Positions 10,012-23,515 of a stretch of DNA of 64,000 nt are shown in pieces. Each line of letters begins with the position of its first letter. Position 1 is the first letter of the stretch. A program made the position numbers and the translations under genes. The notes beneath the pieces are model-generated. The model made no database searches. It worked only from the letters and a program-made list of their open reading frames with translations, and had not been told where the DNA came from. Source of the DNA: Lates calcarifer (taxonomy: Eukaryota > Chordata > Actinopteri > Centropomidae); assembly GCF_001640805.2 (NCBI RefSeq), contig NC_066835.1, positions 8,488,227-8,552,226 of the forward strand. Reading direction: 5' to 3'.

Positions 10012-12829
10012 GTCTCTGTGATAGAGAAAAGGAGGAGGATAAAAAAATATGAGGGGAAATAAAAGGAGAAAAACAAGGAAGGGTGTTAACAAAGGCTTGA
10101 CTAGGAGACATGAAACAGATAGTTTCTAAATATACAGAACACATTAGCACTTCCAATAGAGCATGCGTGATAGTCACACACACAAGCCTAAATGCTATTT
10201 CTCACGTGCGAGCTTGAGCTGCGGGAAAGAATGTGTGCATCTAACACACACACACACTCTCAGTGCAATAATGCTGAAATATGAGTGCCAGCCATTACCT
10301 GCTTGGTGGGCTATGATACGGGCATCTCCTAATCAAATAGGGCTGATTGGGAGCGACATGTTTGATCAGAACGAATTAAAGCAGAAATGAGACTGATTTC
10401 CTGCCCTGTCAAGCAGAGCGACATGAGACTAGATGGACGAGGAGAGGAGAGGAGAGGAGACGTTAACCATGTTGCAACCAATATACATGTTGATCCAAGG
10501 GTTGTCTCAGAGCACAAAGAAATCTGTGTTATTCTAATACTTTTTTGGATTGCGTAAGGACCAGCAGATACCCTCGAGGATTAGTGCCGGGAAACAAAAT
10601 TTAAAGGGGGGCTTGAAATTTCTTTTAAAATTCCTCCTCTCCTGAAATTCAACAGGCAATTTAGACCTGAAGATCTGGGTTAGCATAAAAAGAAAAACAA
10701 GAAAAGTGTGGGGGGCTTTTGCGACAAATGATTAAGGATGGAAAGTGGCAGAATGACAAATGAGTTGAGCGAGTAAAAAAGAGAGGACATGAGAGGGGTA
10801 AGGGACAAGAGAAGAAGGGTGTGGCCAGACATCATCAAGCTAATCTAATGTGACAGCGCCGGTACCCTCAAACCATCGCCACAGTTACGATTAATATCCC
10901 CGTCTGCCACGGCTTGTAACAGCCTCACGGTGAGGTGCGCATCTGCATGTCCGTGTGCTCGTGTGTGTGAGTGTGTATGTCTACCCCTAAAGGCAGGTCT
11001 ATATCCGTATCTCTGTATCTGTTTGGGGACCATGGAGAATGACACAGTAACTCCCATTGGGCCTAGTGCATGGACGTTAACTCGGCTAACGATCCTAACA
11101 GACTACATTAAGCCTGGTGTGTGTGTGTGTGTGTGTGTGTGGTGACTTACAGCTTTGAACGCATAGTAAGTGCATTTCCAAAAGGTCAGAAAGTTGCATA
11201 AGGCAGCATCTCTGATACATTTTCATAGCTCATCTGTCTTGAGATAGTACATTCTGTCATTTTAAATTTTACAAAGAACAAGCAATTAAGAGTCATTATT
11301 CTTTCAATACAACGTGCTCTTTCATAATGAGGACAAACGAGGAGAGATGGAGGGATGGTGCTTTGGGAGAAGGAGAGAGAGCGCGCAAGAAAACAGTACA
11401 TCTTATCTGACTCTCTCTCCTCTCTTCTTCCTCCCACCATCCTTTCCTTCCCTCTTGACCTGTCTATCCCCTTCTTAAACTCTCATACCATTAGCTCTTC
11501 AGTTTGTCTTGTTCATGATTTGCAAAACTCTCTCTCCTTGTCTGACCCATGCCTTAATCACGCCTTTTCTCTTCGGCCTCTCCTCTGCTTTTGTCCGCCA
11601 TCCTTGATTACGACAACTCCCTTCTTTCTGTTGGCACAATGGCCTTGATTAGTCTTGCAGAAAACTATTAATTTTAGTCATTCTTTCTCTCTGTGTCCAT
11701 CTGATTACAAGAATCCCCAACCTTCCCTTGCTCATTATCAGTTAATCCTGACTTTTACTTTCGCTCCAACCTTCTTTGTCATCTTCCCTCCTGTGTTGCT
11801 CCTTCAATCCGTTCCCCAAACCCCTCTCTCTCTCCTCCATTCTTAATTCATCACCATCACCTCATCCATTTCTACCTTCTTTGATCCTCCAGTCATTACA
11901 TTATAATGTCACATTATGCTCTTCCACACTATTTTCTATCACTCCCTGCCTACAGTACATTTCCTTTTGGGAGCTCCTCAACCCTCTCCATGCTCTATTC
12001 TTCCCTCCATTCGTTCAGTCCTTCTGTCTGGTGGCTCAATGAGTTTTTGCAGCAGAAGTGCTCTCCTGCTGAGCCTGTTAAGTCCCATAAAACTATTACA
12101 GTGTCTCCAGACAGTCAGCCAGCCTCAAGTTATGTTTAAGTTAGATCATGTAGATCCACTCCTAAACGTTATCCCTCCAGGCCTGGGCTTTAATATGCTC
12201 TGCTGTAGGGACACAGGCAGGTTAATACTGAGATGTTTAGCAGGCTTTATCTACAGCTGGCTTGGGAACTGGGCGTGGAAGAATGAAGCGTAAGACAGAG
12301 GAGAAATATGTGGTCAAAATATGATAATGGTGATGAATTTCCAGTAACAGAGATGTAAAGAGAAGCACTTAGGGAAAGACAGAAATGTCCACAGAGAGTG
12401 ATTTGCACTTTCCATAGATGAGCTTCTCAACTTTCTTGCCCTTTAGCCTTGGCTCTAGTGTTTTAATACAATTTCAAACCTATCCCTATGCAAATGATCT
12501 CAATTTTCATTAAAAGAAAAAAAACATTAATTCATTGTCCTTATTTATGCATAATGCATTATGCAGTGCTAAAAAATCATAACAATCTGGAGTAATTTGC
12601 TTACTATTTTGCTTGTGGCAGTTGGTTTTATTGCTCTCAAAGAAAACATGATGGGTTCTGGTCTTGGTCTTGACTAGCCCACAGCTCTACTGTTTGATCC
12701 AACATCTCATCATTCTTTGTCATTGTACTCTAGTGGTTTTGTTTCAAAACAAAGGTTTCACTTTAACAGATGAACTCTTGTCTGTGAGATTTAGAAACAG
12801 ATCTCTCTAATTGGACGCAACGTCAAATG

Positions 12830-12853
12830 AAAAAAAAAAAAAAAAAAAAAAAA
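12830..12853. repeat. A24 homopolymer
   Basis: Twenty-four consecutive A in the first rftn1 intron. It could be the tail of a retroposed element, but no recognisable element body precedes it. Confidence 0.9.
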
Positions 12854-14429
12854 CCAAGGTAGGAACTCCAGCGAGTTCATCACTCGAGGCCTTTTTACTA
12901 CATACGAGGCCTTTTTCTCTACATGTTGACTTCAAACAGAATCTCTCACTTGCTCTCCGCACGAACACACAGGCAGAATAAAAAAAACTCCATTAAAATG
13001 GTGAAAGACAGGAGAGAGAGACAGATAAAAGAAGTAAAAAAGAGAATGGAGTGAAGAGGGAGATAGACACGGAGTAGCAGAGGGCTTCTCATTAAAGAAT
13101 CTCTTGTAACCGAGAGTTTTGAAATGACAGCAGATTTACGCGAGAGCATAATCTGTCTGCGTTATGCCACTGCTCTGCTACCTCCCGCACCACTCAGGGT
13201 GTGTGTGAGGGATGCCTGCTTTCCAAGAAGCAGTATTCATCCGCAGCAGAGGGAGAGCTACAGACATGCACAGGCTTGGGAAGATTCACAGTAAATATAC
13301 ATAGAACCACCAGGGAGAATCTCCAACAGGACCAAAGTTAAAATTCACATTTTTAAGCATCTACCATTGATTTTTTTTTAAGAAAAACAACTTTACTGTA
13401 TATGAGAAATATACTGTTAAACCCATTAATTGTAATCCCCATCTGGGCCGACTAGCTACAGGTAGCATCAGGTGCTAGGATGAGAAATAAGTAAGCAATA
13501 ATGCATGATGAGCTAGCTGGATATATGGAAATAATGGACAAGGTGAAAGCAAAGTCCATTACGTTTTAAGTCAGGACACTTCAGAGCTCATTATACAATT
13601 TTATGACATCAATTTGTCATAAGAAACAAAACTAGGAGCATAGATTGAAGTTCTGCAGGTACTGCTGTTATGGTTACATTCACTACTTTTACCTTGAGCA
13701 CTGATTAACACTGAATAATGATTAGATTAGATCTGCAATGACAAGACAATTAATCAATTAGCTGATTGTCAGAAAATCAATCAGCATTTTTTTAAGCAAA
13801 CATTCTGACCATTCTCTGGTGTCAGTCTGCAATTTCTCAGGTTTGCTGCTTTCCTGTGTTTGATGACATTCTGAATTAAACATTTGTCTCATATTCGTGA
13901 CACAAAAATAATTTTAAGATGTAACACAACTAAGCTGTGATTTATAACTGAAACTATGAAGTATCTCCGCTAAGGTTCGACCAATATCGAAATGCGAGAG
14001 TTTAAAAATCAGATAATGATACTCTGGTTAATGATCTGTAACTTCTTGTCACTTATGGGCTGCTATAGAAACCAATACTGATATGTAAGCAGCAATTTAA
14101 TATTCGCCAATATATAAGCATAGCCAGTTTAACAGTAGCCTTAATCCTAATATATTATTTTCACCTGACAATATTTTCTGTGGTCATCATATAAGTGCGG
14201 TAATGCACTTTGAATCTTTCCAGTAATGACGGACTCTGCTCGTAATGCATTTTCACTTTATGACTAATGTTCATAACAAACCTGCATTAGCGTTAACATT
14301 AAGGACCAACGTAAGAAGTGGCATTTACAAAAACATTAAGTGGAAGTTAAGAGTGAGTAGGTAGATGCACTTGCTTATCTGAAGTTCTAAAATCGACGGC
14401 ACTGACTTTTTACCCATTTTCACCAGTGT

Positions 14430-14690
14430 CTGGTTGGATTGTTTGTTTGTTTGTCAGCAGGATTACGTAAAAAGTACTGAACTGATTTGCACCAAACTTG
14501 GTAGAGGGATGGTGTATGGGCCAGGGAAGAACCCAATAAGTTTTGGTGCCTTATGAGATATAAGAACATTATGAGATAGGGCTTTTTTGTTGACATTTTT
14601 GGGTAATTCTCAGGAGATCATTCATGGATCTTAATATAAAAGACCAGACGTTTGGTCTTGGCTGCTCCACTGAATGCCAATCTAGTTAAT
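14430..14690. repeat. Dispersed repeat copy (family name uncertain)
   Basis: From the GTTTGTTTGTTTGTCAGCAG start, through GATTACGTAAAAAGTACTG, an AAACTTGGTAGAGGGATGG segment, GGGCCAGGGAAGAACCCA and a TCATGGATCTTAAT segment, the order of blocks matches a repeat that I remember as multi-copy in fish and some other animals. No coding frame or terminal inverted repeat is visible. The copy is diverged and lies in the first rftn1 intron. Confidence 0.55.
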
Positions 14691-15957
14691 TATTACCATG
14701 TTGATTTTGTCTTAAACACTGGTGGGAGGCCAAGAACTACTTCATAGTCTTGAGTGAGCCATTGTCAGAGGTCCCAGAATTTCTAGCATCACCACCCCTG
14801 ACTACAACTACCATACACCCCCTGACAAAAAGTGTTTGTTTTTGCTGCATGTAATATAGTTTCTTGTTGTGTTCATTTTTGCACCTGATGCACAAAACTG
14901 ATTTACAGCAAGTATCAGCAAATAAAACTGTCACTGCTGGCCTCCAGTCTCCTTTATTATTGGACTTTATGGGCTTGCTTGGAAGCCATAACTCCTACTG
15001 CCTGCAAGTAGATGGCATTATGACCACTGTATATGCAAAGAATGCTTGGCCTGTTAACACTGTGTGACTCTGAATTAAGTCGCTTTTTATGATGCATGGT
15101 AGTTGAACAACAAAAAAACTAGAAGTATGTCAGTGAAAAATGCTGCATTATTGTTAAGATCTTGTGTTGCGCTGTCTGCGTTTCACTGCCATTTCAAAAT
15201 TAGAGGTGACAGACTGAGTCCTGAGGAGTGGGCTTCCCTCCCACTGGGTTGGAGCTCCACTCAGTCTCTATCCAGGGAATTGGGGGGTGGGAGGGGTGCT
15301 GATGATGGGGAAAGAGAAGGAGTACAAGAACAGAATGAGGAGAAAAAGAGAAGGAGGGGGGCAATAGAGACAGACAGAAAAGGTGAGAAAGACAGACAAG
15401 AGAGCAGACTGGGAGCATGTCAAGTTGCCTTGAGGGAGGTGCGGTTCCCCCCCAAGCAGCAAAATAGTCACCTCGAACAGTGTTTTAATGAGGCTGCATG
15501 TGGAGGATAAAAACAAATTATGACATTGATGTATTGGGCTGTCGCACAGCTCCTTGTGCAGCCTGTTTTGCTCTAAAAAACAACAGTTTATGAGCACAGG
15601 AAGACTGTTTGGACTGGGACATCCATTTACTAAACCCTGAGGTAGACTCTTAAGGAATCCACCATTTAACACAGGTAAACTAAATTTCTGAGGAAAAAGA
15701 ACAAGTCGTGAATATTAGACTACTGCTGGCATGGCCGCTATGACAAGCTGGATGCACCTCACTACTAATGAGTGTTTTTTTCAAATGCTTCCAAATAGAT
15801 TTCCATGCTATATGGAAAGCACCCATACACAGCCATGTAACTAATTGATGCCCCATGCATTTTGTGGGTGCAGTCTAGCTTGAAATTACATGTTTCTGGT
15901 TTTCCTTTTTCCTCTTTGGTGCGTTCAACCTCAACACCCGCCCCCCTCTCTCTACAT

Positions 15958-16007
15958 ACACACACACACACACACACACGCGCACACACACACACACACA
16001 CACACAC
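15958..16007. repeat. (CA)n microsatellite with CG interruptions
   Basis: A CA tract of about 50 bp interrupted by CGCG, close to the rftn1 promoter. A second similar tract lies at about 16122-16157. Confidence 0.9.
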
Positions 16008-16659
16008 TCACCCTTTCTCACAACACGTGGCTAGCTGTTGTTGCCCGTTAACGGCGGTAGTTTGGTGAACGGGAAATGATGCATGACAGGTCGCTTACGC
16101 ACCAAATCTTTCTCTTCCTGACACACACACACGCGCACACACACACACACACACACGCCATCCCCCCTTTTCCATCTGCGCTCGGCACATTTACTCCGTC
16201 ACGCATATCTTGAGTTCACTTCAACCTGTGACAGTGAGCAGAGGGCTTATTCATTTCGTTCCGCCACGAATAAAAATTGTACACAACATCACACAAATCA
16301 AATAGACGGGCTGCCTGTCGAAAAACTGAGTGGATTTCTCTCTGTCACAGGTGCTTTATTTTGAAAGGGTCCCAAAGACTTCTCCACGAGTCCTGAGCTT
16401 TGCTTAGGGGAGGGTATCCCCCCCCTTCCATTTTAAAGTTTTCACTCAAAACCATATCACTCTAAACTCTCATACTGCACAATGTGAAAATTCACATAAC
16501 GCAATAAGAGAGACAAAAATGTTATTGGGAAACATTAAAATTAGTTCCGGTCTCTCGTGTTGCAAGGAATCATTATGTTTGAACGTGTTCTGCAAAATAC
16601 TCCAAAGTAGACTTTAAATAAATAAATAAAAATAAACAGCCAAAAAGAGTTAAACTCAC

Positions 16660-16975
16660 CAATAAAATCGTTCCCTGTCTGTACGAAGTGAATGCTGGAC
16701 TGGAAGCTTCCTCACACTTGAGTCAGTCGATGTGCGTCCTTCCTCACTCTGTCTCTCCAATGTCTTCACTGTCTGTCCCCGTTGCGGCTGCAGGAGTGAG
16801 ACGCACGGCGGCTCTGATGCTGGGATCCAATGGGGAGGAAACATGAATCCTCCATTTAGAAACTACATCTGACTGCTGCTGAATCTCACGGGCAGCTCGT
16901 GACAGACGTTCGGTCTGCCGCTCTCCTGTCTGTCTGCAGCGCGCGCGTGTGTGCGCATTAGTAGAGAGGAGAGGG
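16660..16975 (-). other. rftn1: Probable non-coding first exon and promoter of rftn1
   Basis: On the minus strand a strong splice donor, TTG followed by GTGAGT, occurs at 16660/16659. Upstream of it is GC-richer DNA with CpG clusters (GCGCGCGC near 16940), as expected of a promoter and 5'-UTR exon. The coding exon at 9864-10015 starts only 4 nt before the ATG, so an upstream leader exon is needed. The transcription start is not visible and the right boundary is a guess. Confidence 0.5.
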
Positions 16976-17724
16976 AAAGAGAGAGGGCGGTTTACTCTCA
17001 CCCTCCTCTCTCCTCCCTGTCGTTCCACACAGCTTGGATCATCTGAAACACTTTGGGGAAAAAACAATATTAATCATATTAGAGACTTTTGTGTCGACAG
17101 AATTAACCGAGTGACTGTAAAATCCGTAGGAAAGTGACAGGAAACACACCCACGAAGAAGGGAAAGTGTACTATGCACCATGGAGATATGTTTGCCCCAG
17201 TAGTGAAAGTGTAAAGTTTGTGTTTCAGTGTGATAGTAACACATAAATGTGTCTTCCATCAAGGTTATCAGGGTTGAAGGTGTTTGTGTTTTTCACAAGT
17301 CTCCTTTGGAAAATTCATATTTCATAAGCTATCCAGACTTATCCATAATTCAGAAACGTCTGACTGGGTGGTTGGATGGGTGGGTAGGGCTGGTGGGTGG
17401 TCACGGGCTGGACAGGGCACCCTGGAGAGCCCAGTCACACCACCAGACTGTGACAAAAACAAAACGCTCTGTGACCAAGAGATGATGGGCTTGTTGCCAG
17501 GGAAGACAGGCAATCCAACCCTGACTGAAAAACCAGCAGCCGGCTGACAGGCTTTACGGAGGCTGAGGGGCGGCGGCGGCAGCAGCAGCGGTGGCAGAAA
17601 GCTCCATGCTCCCAACATCATCACCTGCCAACTCAAAGTACAAAATAAAGAGCAAGTTTTGAAATAAATACTCAACTAGTGTTCAAAAAGATGTGATAAA
17701 AACTAAGGCCTTCACGAGGTTAAA

Positions 17725-19245
17725 TGATAATACTTTTCAACTTTTTATTTTTCAAAACAAAAATATCCAAACCCTGCAAAAGACGAACGTTAACAATAAG
17801 CCAAACCTAACAGTGCCGTGCCCAGGCTCTCTGAACAAAACGATTCTATCAATACAATCACGTCTGCACGCAGAAGACCCTGAGGTCAACACACATATAA
17901 AACAAAGAAAAGGGTCAAAGGAAAACTAAATCTGTGATGTGTACCATACACCAAATGTGCATCACCAATCATATTAATCTGCTCTTAAAACTAAATTTAG
18001 GATATATTAAGTGCACTTACTGAAAAAAAACATATAAAGGGATGTAATGGTCATGCATGCAATGTCAGTAAAATGCTTCCTGCAAAATCACCTGCGACTA
18101 GATTAAAACCCAAAATATTGCATTGCACCAATATAAAGTGAACCATGTACAGTGAATGTTTTCTCCAAACAGATGTAACAGAGCACCTCACTTTAAATCA
18201 CGTCCTTCATTTTCAAAGTGGATTAAAACTGCTTTCCACCCCCCACCCCCCCAAAATAAAAGTTGATTGATGAGAAGCAGGAAACAAAATTGATGCCGTG
18301 ATTGTCCGTTGAGCGTGAACCCCTGGAACCATTCGAGAAAGAGCAGTCACAGGATGGGACAGCGTAGAAATATTAACACACAGATTGATCAGTGTGAAGC
18401 AACTGCTGGGAAGAAAAAAAAAAAAAAAAAAAAGTCTAGTATTTGACCAAGACAAGAAATCAGTGATACTGATGAGGCACTACAGTGTGAGAAAACTGCC
18501 TTTCACTTACCACCTTGACTGGCACCCTATGAAATCAAATAGAGCACCAAATAAATGTGAGTAATTGAAATTAACAGAATGACAGAGTGCCCGTACTCTG
18601 AAGAAGACAAGTTAATGAAAATGAGTAATCAGGGAAGCATTAGACCTGAACTGGAGTTAAAGAAGCACACTCAATGCTGAAAACAACCAGATTGCTGTCA
18701 AGACATTGTTACAATATATATAAATGTAGCTTTTATGTACAGAGAGCCCTTGCTGCAGCTACAAAAGCCCCTACCTAACAAACATTTAAAATAAATTCCA
18801 AAAATAAATAATAAAACATAAAATATAAATAGGCATAAATGGTGAGCTTAAAAGTCTTTACCATCTTTTCTTTGGGATAATTAACAAAAGAAAACTTAAA
18901 AAAGAATGAAGAATGTGAGCCCATGTATCAGGGTGCGACAGTGAGGGTGCTTTGCTCTTCCTGTGCGATTGTTACTGTGATCCATGTGGGTTAAAAGCAG
19001 CTGACCACAGGTCAACCCCACCGATTGTGGTCAAAGTGACAGTGATCAAACTTGTACTGTAAAAGTGGAGAGCTCCTGCAGTCTGGTGTTAAAATGGGTC
19101 TCAGACATTGAGGGGAGAGAGGAGAGAGGAGGGAGGAGGGCAAAACTGAAAACAGTATGAGGAGTTGTGTTGCTTCCAGCCGTCCGGAACATCAAGATGT
19201 CATCCTGTCTGCGTTTTGACTCACTGTAGCCGCTGTAGCCTGCAT
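17725..19245 (-). other. dazl: Probable last (non-coding) exon and 3' UTR of dazl
   Basis: After the dazl stop codon (19738-19740) the sequence continues 25 nt to a CCAG/GTAAAA donor at 19712/19711. A polypyrimidine tract with CTCCAG acceptor precedes 19245. From there no AATAAA-type signal is seen on the minus strand until 17744-17749, giving a 3' UTR of about 1.5 kb. The donor lies under 50 nt from the stop, so the spliced message should not be a nonsense-decay target. The long 3' UTR would suit a germ-cell mRNA under translational control, but I identified no specific regulatory site in it. If the intron is retained instead, the UTR simply runs on. Confidence 0.5.
17744..17749 (-). terminator. 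dazl: Candidate dazl polyadenylation signal
   Basis: Minus-strand AATAAA (plus TTTATT), the first perfect hexamer downstream of the dazl stop that I found. It would place the dazl 3' end about 0.7 kb before the rftn1 first exon on the same strand. Confidence 0.45.
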
Positions 19246-19737
19246 CTGGAGGGAGCAGAAGACAGAAGACCATATTGGAAGCAAATAATAGTTCTCCCCT
19301 TCAATTACACACCCAATTAGGATTACAGTCTTTGAAAGTGTGGGTCATATAAAAGCTATCAACCAAATTCTTGAGATTTGCTGTATGTTTATGGAACTGT
19401 TGAAGAGAAAGAGAAGAAGGGAGGCTGAGGAAAGAAAATTAATGGACTAATTCTTGGCATGACTGTGAAACATCATAGATGAAGGAGGAGCAGAGTGGTT
19501 GTGAAACAGCTTAACAGGGAAAGACAACCATGTGAAATGGAGGACTAACAGTATGTTCGTTTCTTTCCCCAGCCAAATTCTACACCATAAAGTGACTTTG
19601 CACATTAACCTCAACCTTCTTGACAAAAGGGTGCACAAGCCTGCAGACTCTTTGCCTTCCATGACATATCCCTGGCATGATAGCACTTTGTTTGCTTGAG
19701 CAGTATTTTACCTGGCAGGAGGCTCAGTAGCTGTGGA

Positions 19738-22700
19738 CTACAGCACAGTCAACATGGTCTGGACTCCACAGTCCACAAAACTCTGGAAAGGGAGTGTGAC
19801 ATTGCAAAATGAGCTTACTGAGAGCAACCTCACGGAGAGGCTTAAAAGACATGAACAGCTGCCATAAAACAAGCTCCCAAAAACACTGCGAGAGCCACAA
19901 ATTGTCAAGTACACAATCAGACAGATTCACTCCCATAGCTCATTGTTCAAGAAGCCAATGCTGGCCAGATAACACCATCTAGTGGCAGACACTGACACTT
20001 TGGTTTGTGAACAACATGTTGCCACTAATACTAGTAGGAAAAAAACACTACAATTAGCTGGAAACACTCAAAAAAAGAAACCCCCAAAAAAAGTTTACAA
20101 AAAACTCACAAAGTTAATAGATGAATAAAATACTACTCATTTAACAAATATTTACCATAAGAGTGGATTTTGAAATCCCCCACAGTGTATGCAATGTTTT
20201 CAGCCCACTGACCTGGAAACAGGTCATGTGAGATTTTCACATGACAAGTGATTTGAGTTGCTTTGAAACTTAATTATACTGACATCTACTCTTATTCCCA
20301 GTAAATGCAGAGTCACCTGATTGACAGGCCGTGTCCTCTGGTCCGCCGTCCAGTGAGGTGGAGTGTACTGCATGCGGTGTGGGGGGGAGAGGGGTCAGCG
20401 GTCAAACAGAGGGTAACAGCCAAACCCAGACTCACCTCTACAGGAGGGATGGGGTGTGTGTGGAGTGTGGGGCAGGCAGGCAGGCAGGCACTCGTGGACC
20501 TAAACCAGGCTGAACCCCTTCATTTCGTATGCAGGAGCATTTGTGCAGTGCCTGGGAGACCCTGTATGGGATGCTGTGATGCTGACTAATTGGTGTGTGG
20601 GTGTGTGTGCATGTACCTGGTAGGCGTAGGCGTTCTGTGTGTAGTTCATTGGCATCTGTGGAATCATCACCCCTCCAAAGTTGGAGTAGGAGTATGGCTG
20701 CAAAGAGAGCCAGTGAGAACACATTAAATCACAGCACAGAGAGGTTTATGTATGTAAGTGCCAAGAAGATATTAAAATACATACTGAAAATCTTGCCTGA
20801 AGACCAAAAGGCCCCAGCAATAAGTAACTCTGTCTCTCTTTAGTATCCTTGCAAGGATTGTGCTGTAACTGCTCATGTTTTTTAACAGTTGGTATTGTCT
20901 GAATAATTCAACAAATTGGATATTATTAACAATGACATTAATCATACCACAGCCAACTTTGTTTTTCTATCCTTTCTGGTAAATTGAAAAGAAAATTGAT
21001 AGATTGCTCTCCACCTTGCACCTCTATTCCTGGCTGTGATAATGAACCAGCTCCTTAGCGAAAATGAGGTGCATTTTTATTTATTGTAACAAAGATTAGA
21101 AAGGTGTGTGTGACACGATTACTAACGCCACAAGCCACACATTGTGTTTACTTGGCTGACATCTTTTTCTTTCTAATTTAGTCTGCTAACCCACTAAGAC
21201 GACATTCCTGATAGCTTGTCTATGCGTGTGTGTGTTACCTGATTGTAGGGGCTGCCTCCACTGAAGATGGGCGAGGGTTGTGCCATGCCGCTTCCCATGG
21301 GTGAGCAGCAAGCACAGTAGAAGTACTGGGTGGGGCTTATCCAAGGAGCTGGGCCAACCAGACGGGATGGCATGGAACCTGGATGAAGAAGGGGGGGAAA
21401 CTTACAGTATGAAGCATATATTTAATGGCAATATCTTTCATTTTCACAGGGAATCAAACATCCAAATGACGTGCATTCTGAAGTGCATCAGAATACATAC
21501 GGGAGCTCCTCTCTTTCATGATGGCAGGACCCAACTTGAGTTTTCGGCCCTTAAAACTGATCTGTTGCTATGGCAAGAAGTATGAACAGAGGAAATGTTA
21601 TGTTTAGTTGGAAATTTAAAATGATAGAACCGGAGTGCCACAGGCAGACATCCACTCACCTCGACAATTGACTGAATGTTGACATCTTCACTGAAGTACA
21701 CAAAGCCATACCTGGGGGAGACAAAATAACTCTGAATACAAAAATACACTGACTCAATATCAATATCTAACACAAAATATAGATAGAGCGAAATTAGAGC
21801 TCAGAAGATGATTTGAAATATGCTAATGAATATGCATAACTGCTATGCATTGAATAATCCCCCCAGTTTACACACATATACACTTATAGATAGGAGGAAA
21901 TTTTAATGGCTAAAAACAATTACTAAAGATTACATGACCGCAGTGCAATATATAAGTGCATAGTTGTTAATTTTCATAATTTACAATTTAAAGATTTAGA
22001 AATCTGTTAAAAGATTTGTTCTTAACTTTAACGCTGCAGTAAAAAGTCACATCTGGAAATAACATTAATAAAAAGGTACTCATTACATTGTCAAAAGTTT
22101 GCATCTCTAAATAATAAAACTCACCCTTTGCAGATCCCTCCGCGGTATGTGATTATCTTTACTTCTTTAACAGCACCATATCTCGCAAAGAAGTCCCGCA
22201 TTTCATTTTCATCCACCTGAAGGTTGAAAGTAATTTAAGTGGATAACTGGACTTTAGTAGCTGCACTTGACCATCTTCACTCCACTATGAAATGTAGAAG
22301 AAAAAGCAAAGCAGTGCACAGTCCACAATGTATGGTTCAAGGTTTTCAACTATTTTCACAAAAGAGACATACAATGTGTGGGTAGCAATGAAGGAAAGCT
22401 ACAGTATTTTACTACTTAACAACTGAACAGAAAATGAAAACTACCAGATATCTGATGCCTATCAAATTTAAATCCACACAACTGTGACAAAATTAGTATG
22501 AAATTTGATTTAATCGTATTTTCTATCTTTGCCAAGTGTTTAAGAAATTCTCCTTTCATTCAGGCAGAGCAAATGTAGACTAGATAGGTCTGGTCTCACC
22601 TTCATGTCTATCCCACCAACAAACAGCGTATTGGGAGTCAGTTTTCCTTCAGGGAGAATGTATCCATTGGACAGCTTCAGTGAAGGTGAGGTCTGGTTGC

Positions 22701-23415
22701 TGGTCCTGGGCTTGTGGATATCCTTACAATGAAATAATGTTTGATTTCTTGAGTGACATGATAGTCCACAGTGTCATACCTTATCTCAGATCCAGCACTT
22801 AAATGAATACTCATGGCCGAGTAAAGTTTACTACAAGTACATGAGAATGACTAACTTGTTCATGTTATGTACTTGAATTACATGTGTGGCGCTTCTGCCT
22901 CTTCCATGTGTCAACTGACGATCAAACTCAGACTGGATAAAATTAACATTACAGCTAAAAGTATTTGGTTGTTAGTTTGGTTTTTTCCAACATTTCGGCA
23001 AAATGACTTTTTGTTGATACGGCTTGATAAATTTTAACTCGGTCTACAGCCACCTTAAATTGACTTTAACAAACTTGGATGTGTAGTAGTTGCGAAAATT
23101 ATATCGACAAAAAAGTTAGCGGTGAACTGAGGTAATAAATTATCCTCAACGTTAGCTAGTTGGTGCTAATGTTAAATACAGCTTAAGGACGACAGCCTCA
23201 GCTAATGTTAGCTACCAGCAGCTAGTGCGCCTTTTTTAGTATCTCGGTCGAAGAAGGCTAAACATGAAGTTAGCTGACATTACTGTTAGCACAGCAATTA
23301 GCTAGCATATTGACAAACGAGTCAACGAATAATGTCTACTAAACAAAGCGACTGTATGGCTACAACTGTAACAATACATTGTTGTGCTCACAGAACTGTC
23401 CCTAAAACTTACCAT
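19738..23415 (-). CDS. dazl: Deleted-in-azoospermia-like RNA-binding protein (complete coding sequence)
   Basis: Germ-cell cytoplasmic protein that binds GUU-type motifs in 3' UTRs and promotes translation. Coding exons on minus: 23415-23413 (the ATG only, then GTAAGT), 22722-22600, 22216-22125, 21711-21660, 21567-21501, 21378-21239, 20697-20617, 20367-20317 and 19782-19738 (stop TAG). They give 217 residues, with all phases consistent. One RRM has RNP2 LFVGGI (residues 34-39) and RNP1 KGYGFVYF (72-79). Exon 7 encodes a single DAZ motif (residues 160-186) with SYSNFGGVMIPQMPMNYTQ. The end, SFVDCGVQTMLTVL, matches teleost Dazl, about 230 residues in zebrafish. Boule is excluded by the C-terminus and by gene order. 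The dazl-rftn1 linkage is conserved with human. The tissue-specific promoter is not visible; a CG-containing leader lies at about 23413-23510. Confidence 0.95.
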
Positions 23416-23515
23416 ATCTAAAATAATTAAAATTAATAAATTAGCCAGATACACTCAAAGGACAGCCGCGGCTCTTGATCTGCCCGACAACAGCCACTTC
23501 ACATCAGCCAAAACC

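Larger units (their letters stand above)
10016..16659 (-). other. rftn1: rftn1 first intron
   Basis: This 6.6-kb intron runs from the 5'-UTR donor at 16659 to the acceptor at 10017-10016. No additional exon was recognised. Contents are (GT)n at 11119-11142, A24 at 12830-12853, a probable dispersed repeat at 14430-14690, and two CA tracts at 15958-16007 and 16122-16157 close to the promoter. A pyrimidine-rich stretch at 11400-11880 yields long but low-complexity open frames, which are not genes. Confidence 0.55.

Noticed and set aside
11355..12293. Chain of plus-strand open frames rich in Ser, Leu and Pro
   Set aside because: The region is a pyrimidine-rich intronic stretch that lacks stops because of composition; no motif or exon boundary is seen.
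15103..15672. Two open frames of about 135 codons on opposite strands
   Set aside because: Purine/pyrimidine-biased intron sequence (AGAGAA and GGGGG runs); no homology recognised and no splice sites fit the rftn1 frame.
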